Assembly (NCBI RefSeq): GCF_000003815.2
Contig: NC_049984.1
Span: 6,468,715 to 6,532,714 of the forward strand
DNA length: 64,000 nt
Direction: 5' to 3'
Source of the DNA: Branchiostoma floridae
Lineage: Eukaryota; Chordata; Leptocardii; Amphioxiformes; Branchiostomatidae
In this document: positions 1 through 9,000 of the stretch, in pieces
Layout: each line of letters opens with the position of its first letter
Position numbering within the stretch: position 1 is the stretch's first letter
The notes under the pieces: generated by a model
What the model was told of the DNA's origin: nothing
Seen by the model: only the letters and a program-made list of their open reading frames with translations
Databases searched by the model: none
Position numbers and translations under genes: made by a program

Positions 1-156
1 CATAAGGCCCGGTATTAAAAGTTAGTTCCTCTTCACAACATTCTTCTGTCTTACATCTTTTGCCTTCCACTAGGGTTTGACTGTGGTAAAACATGCGATC
101 AATGTTTAGTTGCAAAATCTCAAGTGCCTTATTGAATTTTGTTGAATCTGTTTTAG
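1..156. other. intron sequence upstream of the first visible opsin exon
   Basis: No exon is visible here. The stretch ends in a TTTTAG acceptor at 151-156 directly before the TM3 exon, so it is read as the 3' end of an intron. The exons for the N-terminus, TM1 and TM2 must lie left of the window. Confidence 0.6.
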
Positions 157-254
157 GTACGGCTTCACGGGTTTTTTCTTCGGCCTAACCAGCATCGCCA
201 ACATGGCGCTCATGAGCATCATGCGCTTCATGATTGTCTACAAGGGATATCCAG
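157..254 (+). CDS. opsin exon: TM3 and cytoplasmic end
   Basis: The exon is flanked by TTTTAG and GTAAGT. Its first base completes a split codon; it then reads [10 protein letters not shown] and ends [13 protein letters not shown], leaving one base (phase 1). Taking the Arg as bovine R135, the Tyr at the start of TM3 falls at position 113 and Met replaces the usual Glu/Asp at 134. Confidence 0.92.
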
Positions 255-548
255 GTAAGTACTGTAGACCACTGGAGGGAGATTGGCCTTTGGTCCGTGA
301 GTCTTTGTGTGTGTCCTTGTGCAAGAGTGTGCATGTGTCTGTGTGTGCGTGTGTGTGCGTGTGTGCGCGCGCGCGTGTGTGTATGCGTGTGTGTGTGCGC
401 ACGCGCGTGTGTGTGTGTGTGTGTGTGCGTGTGTGTGTGTGTGTGCGCGCGCGCGTGTGTGTGTGCGTGTGTGCGCACGCGCGCGCGCGTGTGTGTGTGC
501 GTGTGTGCGCACGCGCGCGTGTGTGTGTGTGTGTGTGTGCACGTGTGT

Positions 549-583
<35 letters not shown>

Positions 584-3500
584 CGTGCGTTTATTCTATT
601 TCTTCCTATTTGTAGATTATCCTTTTAGCTCCGACTCTTCCTTTCATATGTATAGAAACAGTGGATTTCAAACAGTGAAGTAATCGTCTAGTAAGAAATG
701 TGTTAGCGTCGTTACGTTTTGCTTGAGCTCATATTGAATTGCACCTGTTCTTTTTGTTTATTGATCAACAAAGTACAGTACAGGACAAAGAGGTGGTCAC
801 TCTAGCAACATGCTAGTGTTAACATCATCTCTCAAGAAAGATTGCAACTGACGAGGAAAAATAAAATAGCAAATAAAAATAATAAGTAATTCACAGCAAG
901 TCAGCGAATGGTTTGGGTAGTCTAGGATACATGAAGTGTAATAAGTCATTGATTGAAGGGTTTAGTAGGTGATTACAAAATGTTTAGTATCGAGTCTATC
1001 GACGATATAAGTTGGGGTTCGGTTTAAAATTCTGCTGTTTGTATGATATGCCATGATGGGTGAACCCCTCAATAGTAGATGGATGTTGCCTCTGTTAGCG
1101 TCGTTACGTTTCGCATAAACCCATATTGAATTGCACCTGTTGCCTCACCTACAGGTCCGTACCCATCCCGCCGGGCCACCTCCGCCCTTATCGCCGCTGC
1201 GTGGCTGTACGGGCTCTTCTGGGCATGCGCACCCCTGGCAGGTCAGTCTCGCCACGTCATGTGGTCGCTTCTATTCTTCAAAGTCAAGGGCAGTTATGAA
1301 AAAGGTGAATTTTATCTCACCTCAAGAGGAAATGGATTCACATCGGCTTTTCTTAGATTCTTTTCCTTTGATAGCAGGATTACCAATGACTTCCCCATGG
1401 GCATATCACATCTACTCATTCACCAGCATTTTCTCGATTTGGACGTTTCGAACAATTTCATTTAGCAAAACTGTTGCAATCATTAATCTCCAAGCAGATT
1501 CCTCCGGTGGCATAAAACAGTTTTCACGGGTTTTCAGGGGTAAAATTGGCCACCGCGGTGGCAAATTTTTCCCTCTGCCGGCTGAAGTCCTTCCCCAGCT
1601 TATGTTACTGTTTTAAGCCGCCGGAGGAATCGGCTTGGAGATTAGCAATCATCACAATGGCAGTCAGTATATTCCAGTTCACCCCCCGTGGTGTTCTATA
1701 TGGAACCAGGTTCAATACCATATCCAAAAGTCTAAAATGTTGCATTTAAGTTCCCGCGGAGTTCTATGGATTACAACTAGATTCTGAAAACCGATACCCT
1801 CAACACAGTGTCTGAATTGTGCATTTCAGTCAGATGTCATATCACTGCGCGACGCTGAGATCAGTGGAGTTTGGAAGACATTGGAAGGAAAATTGCCTTG
1901 TTTCGGGCATTTTTTTCTACTTTTATTCATTGACTTACTGTTTGGCTGTTGTGTTCAGGCTGGAGTCAGTACCATGTGGAACCGTTCGGCCTGTCCTGCA
2001 CCGTGGACTGGGGCAGCTTCAGCCGGGACGCCGGCGGCATGTCCTTCATCATCTGTCTGCTCGTCTTCTGCGTCGCCATCCCTGTCACCGCCATCATGGC
2101 GTCATACGTCGCCATCTCAGCGATCTACAGACAGGCCAAGAAGAGCATAGCAGGCCATCTGCAGGACAACTCCGCCATGTGCAAGAAAAGGAACAAATTG
2201 GAGAGATCAATCACACTGGTATGGTATAATGATGATTATGACATGGTAGGGCTGGGTACCGGTACAGAACATTCCGGTCCAGGTCCGGTTCAGGTCCAGA
2301 GGATCAGGTCCAGGTCCGGACCTGAACCTGGACCTGATGCAGTATGACTCACACCAATGGTCCATTTCACTACAAAGAAATCTGTTTGGTGGAGTATTAG
2401 ACTTACACTATCGTTTTAAAATCCTACAACGCTAACTGCACCAGTATGATTGGCTGTAAACCTTGGTAGAAATTACTATAAACTCTACTCTACTTCACTC
2501 TTGTTATTTTCTTCCACCTGCAAGCGCCAAAACGTGTGACTGCCTTATAAAATAATATGTTAATTTTCTAATCGGTCCAACATCCGGTCCACCTAATTTT
2601 TTCAGGTCCGGTTTTTCTGGACCGGTCCAATAAGAAAAACTGGTTTTGTACCGGTACGCTGTACCGATACACAGCCCTATGACATGGCATCATTGCTGTG
2701 AGCTTGTGGCAACACACCTCTAACTCAGGAGATTCCCTTTCCTGGGGTAACCAGTAGGTTATTTCTCACTGTGACAACCAGTCCAATAGGATCTCAGGAT
2801 TCTCTGTCACTATAGAAACCAGTCATTACAGCCTCCACCACCGTGGTAACAGACAGTTCTCAGTCTGATTGGTCGATGTTAGGTCGATGTTGCCATAGTA
2901 ATCAGGACCGAGATGTCCTCGATTCTCCTGGCTTAGAAGTGTTGGCCATAAATCATCTAGATGCCTGACCGATTGAAGGACTAATCGATTTAGTTTGGCT
3001 AATGTCATTCAAGTGGTCTCACTTGAAAAACCTGAAATTGGCCTCATCTTACCTTTTCACCAAACCTGATGGTCTACCATGTCCTACACTTTGCACTGTC
3101 TCATCAAGAGTTTACCCATGTTTTTCGAAAAAAAAATAGCTTCTACAGGCTTTAGTCAGACTGTAGGCCTGGTGTGAAACCTCGCCACCTAGCGGGATCT
3201 GATGTGAACACAAGTTGAACACGGTTGGGGCTGAGGCAACCGTTCATGCCATCTTGGACCGAAAATAGATTTGCTTGTGAATAGTCAAGTCTAAATTTTT
3301 CCTGCTGCATCTTCACGCAGATGGCGTTGGCTGTGTGCGGCGGATTCCTGCTTGCCTGGCTTCCCTACGCAGTGGTGGGGCTGTGGTCCGCTGTAGCTGG
3401 GGTAGATGCAGTACCACTCGCCCTCGCTAGTGCGGCGCCCCTGTTCGCGAAGAGCAGCAGTCTGTGGAACCCCATCATCTACTTGGGAATGAACGATCGT

Positions 3501-4324
3501 TTCAGGTCAGAGTCACGCTCTTGGGTTCATCACAAGGTTGTTCTATGTTCATCACTCAAATTCACCTGTCCAAATCCTTACACTTCTGACACCGATTATC
3601 ATGTTCAAGTAGGGAAAACGTTATTTTGCTGGTGCGCTATTCTTCCTTCTTCTTTTTCTGTGATAAGGGTTCAATGGAAGCATGTAATACTTATCTATGT
3701 TCGTGTTTGCTTTTTGTGTATGTGGTTCCTTAAAACTACTTATGTTACATCTATATTGAAAAGATACACAAGAAGAAACTGATATTGCCAAGAACAATTT
3801 TTAGGCATTTTAACGCATATTTTAGGGTATCATATTTAAATGTCACGAAGCGTGTTTATTACCACATTAGTTCAATGAATGAATCCAGCTGCATAAATTG
3901 TGTTCATTTTTCTGCGACGCCTCAGGGGTGAGTCCAATGGTACACTAGTAGACAGTACTAGTATACAGATCACTTGGAGGGAACATTTTCTTGTTGTCTT
4001 GCGCATGCTACTTAGCAAACCATTATAAGGCGACCCGATTTATAAGAAGAAATCTAAATGACCTTATTTCTAATAATTCTAGGATACAAGAAGTCACGTC
4101 AGATGCCACCTGATATTTAACACTTATACTTCACGTTACATCACCCTTCCAGGTTGAACATGTGCGCTTGCTTTGCTAAGACGTCTCGGAGCCAGACCAC
4201 AGTGTATGCGCAGCAGCCGAGGATACCCATCCCCCTGAGTCCCAGGGACCCGCTAGACAACAACCCTCCCGTGGCACCGGGACCTGCGCTGGACAGCAGA
4301 CTCCATACATCCCACATCCAATAG
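157..4324 (+). CDS. Opn5/neuropsin-like opsin, 3' five coding exons (5' partial)
   Basis: This is a seven-helix retinal-binding GPCR of the plasma membrane, probably a light sensor. Five exons join in frame: 157-254, 1155-1241, 1959-2218, 3321-3505 and 4153-4324, giving 266 residues plus a TAG stop. Visible parts are TM3 ([10 protein letters not shown]), TM4 ([15 protein letters not shown]), ECL2 ([12 protein letters not shown], with the disulfide Cys and a Glu six residues before it, equivalent to bovine E181), TM5, TM6 ([14 protein letters not shown]), TM7 with the retinal Schiff-base Lys in PLFAKSS followed by NPIIY, and a C-tail with two Cys (CACF) suited to palmitoylation. EPFG-SCT-DW and [13 protein letters not shown] resemble vertebrate OPN5 most closely among families I know. 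The residue at bovine position 113 is Tyr, so E181 is the likely counterion. Odd: the E/DRY triplet reads M-R-F. Subfamily placement is inference; being an opsin is near certain. TM1-TM2 are missing because the window starts inside the gene. Confidence 0.94.
305..592 (+). repeat. (TG/CG)n alternating purine-pyrimidine microsatellite
   Basis: About 290 bp of nearly unbroken alternating GT and GC dinucleotides, with CGCGCGCG runs, sit in the opsin intron that starts at 255. Alternating purine-pyrimidine tracts of this kind can adopt left-handed Z-DNA. The long open frames here on both strands (Cys-Val and His-Thr polymers) are translation artefacts. Confidence 0.97.
1155..1241 (+). CDS. opsin exon: TM4
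   Basis: The exon lies between CACCTACAG and GTCAGT, with phase 1 at both ends. It reads [20 protein letters not shown] then [10 protein letters not shown]-x-Y-x-L-F-W-A-x-x-P-L-x-G-W is typical of opsin TM4; the closing G-W is completed by the next exon. Confidence 0.93.
1484..1644. mobile_element. 161-bp TIR element (TAATCTCCAAG family) in opsin intron
   Basis: The left end TAATCTCCAAGCAGATTCCT pairs with a right end that is its near-perfect reverse complement (CGGCTTGGAGATTA); the inverted termini run about 36 bp. The element is flanked by a perfect 8-bp duplication, GCAATCAT, at 1476-1483 and 1645-1652. It has no coding capacity, so it is a non-autonomous (MITE-like) element. An 8-bp duplication is typical of hAT transposases. 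At least six other copies lie in this window. Confidence 0.9.
1959..2218 (+). CDS. opsin exon: ECL2, TM5 and ICL3
   Basis: The acceptor is TTGTGTTCAG and the donor GTATGG. The exon encodes ECL2 with [11 protein letters not shown], a hydrophobic TM5 ([20 protein letters not shown]) and a basic third loop ([15 protein letters not shown]). It ends in phase 0. The E-P-F-G-x-S-C-T-x-D-W string is a good match to OPN5-type opsins. Confidence 0.95.
2247..2679. mobile_element. 433-bp non-autonomous hAT-like element in opsin intron
   Basis: The termini TAGGGCTGGGTACCGGTAC and the reverse complement of the right end (TAGGGCTGTGTATCGGTAC) match at 17 of 19 positions. A perfect 8-bp target duplication, TGACATGG, flanks the element at 2239-2246 and 2680-2687. 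TAGGGCTG ends with 8-bp duplications are characteristic of hAT elements. The interior holds many GGTCCGG/CCAGGTCC palindromic strings and no ORF. It starts 28 bp after the exon ending at 2218. Confidence 0.92.
3321..3505 (+). CDS. opsin exon: TM6 and TM7 with retinal lysine
   Basis: The acceptor is CTTCACGCAG and the donor GTCAGA, entering in phase 0 and leaving two bases. It encodes TM6 with A-W-L-P-Y, then [20 protein letters not shown]. The K in FAKSS is the chromophore-binding lysine, eleven residues before the Y of NPxxY as in other opsins. Confidence 0.96.
4153..4324 (+). CDS. opsin terminal coding exon: cytoplasmic tail
   Basis: The exon follows the acceptor CACCCTTCCAG. It completes the split Arg codon and reads [16 protein letters not shown], then a Pro-rich tail ending H-T-S-H-I-Q and TAG. 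The two Cys soon after helix 8 are likely lipidation sites, and the Ser/Thr residues could serve kinase/arrestin regulation. The tail shows no wider similarity I recognise. Confidence 0.88.
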
Positions 4325-5554
4325 ACCAAGGACAGGCGGACACGTCATGGAACACGTGGGCTCGAGCAGGAGACGTCATAGAACGTCTGCTTCTACCCTG
4401 CTGAAACGTCGTGGAACATCCGGGTTCTACTGCGAAATCTCAGACAGCATCCGGGTTCCGCAATGAAACATGACCATAGAACTGATGTATTTATTCTCCC
4501 ACTCATTAAGATTCACGAAGAGAGCTCTAAGGGGTGTCAGCAACAGTATTAGTATATCCTTTACAAGGCCGGCAACTACAGAGTGCAGTTTAAGCAAATC
4601 ATATGAAATCTGCGAATGATGGATTTGAAGTTATAGTTATGGTCGACTGATACTTCTAATTGACTTAAAAGTCATAACTGTAGGCCATACACCAGTGATG
4701 GTGCAGGCGCCTAGGTGTTTAGTTGGTGTTATCGAAAATGGTTTCAAACTGAAAACTCTTAAATCCATTTTGTAGGAAAATTGGCGGAGTTGACGCGAAT
4801 TCCACAGTAATTTAGATTAAGACATCATGACTTGTTTACCTAAATCGTTCATACTTGGGTGTAAGCGCAACCCTTTTGTGAATAGTTCTGAACGTCAGAA
4901 GTGAGGATATTTTGGATAGGAAGTGTATGTTTTCAATAAACCCTGTCGAAATGACAATTTTGATATACACATCCCGTCTACACTGTTAAGGTACGTGTCA
5001 AGATCCTGAAATTTACATCAATGAGTTTATGACACCTTACCTTCTTAATCCATTAGTGTTTTCGTATTTGAAAAAGAAAACATTGCGTTTTTGACAGACA
5101 AGTATGTGTTGTATATATGTTGTGTCCGAATAATGTATAAATAGACCCTAGCGGAAGAAACTTATCACAGCCTTATGTCCCACATGGGATGAAGAGGATA
5201 AGTAAGTAACGAATAATGTATGTAGACAGTAAACATCGTTGTCAATAAAAAAAGGTTTTGTGTAAGGATCTTGTTCTTATATCAAAATATGACTTTAGTA
5301 ACTGTCAGTTGTTTTAAAGTTTGTTTTGTTGGCACCTGTATGATCTTTGAAGAAGAAATGTGCCTATTTTAGTCACATGACTGCCATGTTATGACGTCAC
5401 AGAATCCTGACTTATCTACCTGAAGTATATATATATGTAGAATAAAAGAAATAAAATTGATTTTTGAAACAAAAACTGCCTCGAGTATCATTTGCTATAA
5501 ATGTTTGATGGGTGTTTGTGCTGAAGAAGTAGAAGAGTGATATGTACTATTCCT
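4325..5554 (+). other. opsin 3' UTR and downstream flank
   Basis: No coding signal is seen. Candidate poly-A signals AATAAA lie at 4935-4940, 5244-5249 and 5441-5446. The first is about 610 bp after the stop and is a reasonable end for the transcript; which one is used cannot be told from sequence. Confidence 0.5.
4935..4940 (+). promoter_or_regulatory. candidate poly-A signal of the opsin gene
   Basis: This is the first AATAAA after the opsin stop codon, about 610 bp downstream. Later copies at 5244 and 5441 are alternatives. Confidence 0.4.
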
Positions 5555-5603
5555 GTAATATCCAAACAGATCCTGTGGTGACATGAGATAGTATCAGTAC
5601 GAG

Positions 5604-5876
5604 TTCTAGGTCCATTCAAGCACACTACGAAAAAGTTTTTTCCTCCTCCACGTAGCTTGTTACTGGTACGACATCACTTTTCGGGCTACGTAATGAGGAT
5701 CTAGGATTTGGACGTCAAAGTCGTACTTGAAGAGATAATTGCGAAGACGTTTCTAGAAGTGTCTCTTGTCCTTTTCTATACATAGCCCAAAGGGGGATCA
5801 TCCCGTGCACCACCCTTTTATTACACCGTAGCGGACGGAAGGAAATTGCACAACGTTTTATGTGCTGAATGACGTC
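5604..5876 (-). repeat. 273-bp repeat, left arm of a near-identical inverted pair
   Basis: This is the reverse complement of 12230-12502 with one mismatch that I can see (CCCTTTTATT against CCCTTTAATT). It stops exactly at the N gap. Its ends are weakly inverted (GTC-ATTCA-GCACA against GTCCATTCAAGCACA), so it may itself be a small TIR element. Confidence 0.93.
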
Positions 5877-5976
5877 NNNNNNNNNNNNNNNNNNNNNNNN
5901 NNNNNNNNNNNNNNNNNNNNNNNNNNNNNNNNNNNNNNNNNNNNNNNNNNNNNNNNNNNNNNNNNNNNNNNNNNNN
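5877..5976. other. assembly gap (100 N)
   Basis: The gap is exactly 100 N, the usual placeholder for a gap of unknown size. It falls at the end of a repeat that has a near-identical copy 6.4 kb away, which is a likely cause of the break. Confidence 0.99.
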
Positions 5977-6088
5977 GCCGGCAGGAGTTTTATTCAAATA
6001 ATATAAATAAAACTCCTCTGCCGGCTAAACTCCTCCCCCAGCTTCTATGATACTATCTTATGCCACCGCAAAGTCTTCTTGGATATTA

Positions 6089-9000
6089 CTATTTCTGTAC
6101 GTAATTACTATGCACACATAACATTAAACAAGAACACAAAAGCATGCTGGTTGGAACTACCAAAAAATAGGTATCAAGTTCTTGTATCATATGATCAAAT
6201 CAACGTGGCCTAAGTATAAAAAATTAGCAACTCCCAATCAGCGACATTTAGAAGCTGTTGGGTTGTAAATATGTTAGAATTTGTGACTATTTCTAGATCT
6301 TAGCAAACTGAAGTCAGGTCAGGAGGAGGGGTCAATAACGACAACACGTTAACAATAACCAGTGCTACCAATGGGGTGCAAATCATCAGCTAAAACGATT
6401 CGTTACAAGCGAGTAAAGTTGCCATACAGACGGGTTCTTATGTATTGTAGCATGCCCAGGGTTGAAGCGGCAGTGGATTCTTAAGTCGGTGATTACTCAA
6501 GGAGAACAGCATGAATCTAAGGTCAACGATTTCTTCAAGCAAATACAGTCGTCTCGTAGGAGCCAGGAATGATAGGCTCATCAACATGCATCAGTGCTGT
6601 AAGGACTGTCGGAAGGATGTAGACGCCACCAGGAGTTGACTGTTTAGTCTGATGAAAAGCAAACTAATGACCCACAGGTGAACCACAGCACGACTTGAAT
6701 TTATTTGGACCCGCCCACAGTCAACTTTACGTTTCAGCTATTTATTCGTCCTAGGGTCCTACAACACGTCAAGTCGTGGTAGCTTTTCTTCGCACTTTCA
6801 TGATTACATTCTAACTATTGTGTGAAAGAGAAGCAGATAATGTCGGCAAAAGTTATAACAAATATAGTTATCACGAACAGAGTTGTCCCCCCACAGGGAC
6901 AGAAGCACACCCACACGCCAACCTACCTAATCACTCGCAGACCCACAGGGACTGGGTGGGACGCAGTTACTGAGGAAAAAAAACATTGTTCGTTGCAAGG
7001 CCAATGAGTGAGCTCCCATTGTCTTCTGCCTTTCATCCGCTCTCCTCCAAAATGCTACTTTCATCTTTATATTTCATGCTGGCAACAAGTCAGCAAGGTG
7101 AGTCATTTTACAAAGGTGAGTCATTTTACAGACGCCATGACCACTTGTAGTGGGTTGTGCAAAGGTAGAAGAAAGTAGAAAACCTTTGCGTGACAAACAC
7201 AAGCGAGACTCATTAAGGCTTAGGTCCCATTTCCGAAACGGAGGTCCCATTGCGGAAGGGAAAAATAAAAGTGTTTACCAAGGAATATACACAAATTATG
7301 CTCCTGACTATTTTTTACGTTTTGTTGCCTTTCTTATATTTTTTTGTTTCCGAAAGCTATCCAGCCGGGGACCGGGCCGGGAATTGGGACCTAGGCCTAA
7401 CCAAGCACAAAGGTCGAACCTGATGACTCACCCGCCCAAAAATGAAAGACTGCAGTGTACGATATTGTGTTGTACGCTGCGTAACGTTATCTGCACCTCA
7501 CAATTCTCACATAGCTCCAGCAGAACTGACCAAGACTGTGCTGTTTTCTTAGCAAGCGACGCCATTTCGGCCTTCTGCTTACAAGTTGATCCCATGTGTT
7601 GAAATGTCACATACTCTAGTCGGGCATTCGAATGACGATCCTCAACACAGAAGTCTCTTAATGCCTACTTTTGTCAGCTCTCAGATAAGTACAGATATAC
7701 TCAAGTAGCCTCTTGCTATCTTAGAACGCAAGAAAGCCTCTTTATGCGCTTTTTTTTTCGAGAAGAGCATCTTCACAAAGAGCGTTAGCATTATCAGACA
7801 GCTACCCCTGTTAAACATTAACAGGCTCAAGACGTGAAAATAACAAAAAAACTACCGTTATCTTATTGGGACACCTTTGGGTCTGCTGTTGGAGGGTTTA
7901 TTCCACCCAACAAGGCGATGGAGCTCAATCCTGCTTCTATTCTTATGGACAAGTCGCACGGATCTACAGTGACTGACAAACGGTTATTGTTTGTTCGTTT
8001 TATTGATGATATTTCCATTCTTAACTGTCATCAATATTTCGGGCGGAATTCGGAGACACCGACGTTTTTTTAAGCAGGACAACGAGCAACAGGTACTGAA
8101 GCGCCATCCACGTCCCCACCGCGGGCTCGGCGTACGGTGTACATCGTTACGGCGGGCTCAGTGTACGGTGTACATCGTTACAGGGTGCCGTCGACACGGA
8201 GAAGCTTTGTCATTGTTCGGCACAACTACTGTTCCCTCGGTGCCACATCCTTATAGGTTCATATAATCCAGATGTTTCTCAGAAATAGCCTCCTCCTATT
8301 TCAAGACAACATGGGTGAAAACACGTCACCCTCGCCCACTAGAGCAGCGCGATACACCAAGTCGCCACATGTCTATTCATTGAATATGCAGACAACTGGG
8401 ATGGCCCATTATTTCATAATCTTCCTTGTTTGATGGGAAAACATGTCAGCATATTATTCGTAGCTACTGTTCAGACGTTCAGTTTTACGGAGTCTTTTGC
8501 GAACAGAAGGAGATGTCAACACATGAACACCTACCCGCTATTTGCATTACTCTACTAAGTTGTTTCTTTTTTTCGAATAGTTGTGTCGACGGTAAGTGAG
8601 CGAGTGCGTGAGGTGTCAGTGAATGGGTGTGTGAGTGAGTGAGTGAGGGAGGGAGGGAGTGAATGAGTGAGCGAGCAAGGGAGTGAGTGACTTAGTAAGT
8701 GAGTGAGTGAGTGAGTGAGTCTCATAACAAACACCTGACCCGCTCGTTAGTCATTGATAACTTACACTTCGCTGATTTGTACTGACCAGCTGAGTTTCCA
8801 TTTGTTTTGTCTTTTCGCGGCATCGCCATCCTCACCATTTGTTAGATTACTAGCAGACCGAAAAATCTATTTAAAAAAATAGATAATCCATACCTACCTA
8901 TCCTATTTTTCCATGACCATACGTAACCGAAAACAGAATTGATTTTTCTCTGAGGTCAGGAGTCACCTTTGCTCACGCGTCACAGCCAGGACCATGACTA

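Larger units (their letters stand above)
5555..6088. mobile_element. TIR element (TAATCTCCAAG family) carrying a nested insertion and the assembly gap
   Basis: The left end at 5556 (TAATATCCAAACAGATCCTG) and the right end at 6081-6088 (GGATATTA) are diverged copies of the same family termini seen at 1484 and 40513, with the shared GATAGTATC/GATACTATC subterminal motif. The flanks CTATTCCTG (5547-5555) and CTATTTCTG (6089-6097) differ at one base and read as a target duplication. The interior is interrupted by a 273-bp unit (5604-5876) and then by 100 N. Confidence 0.75.

Noticed and set aside
185-683. Several open frames over 90 codons on both strands
   Set aside because: They are translations of the TG/CG microsatellite (Cys-Val and His-Thr polymers) inside an opsin intron.
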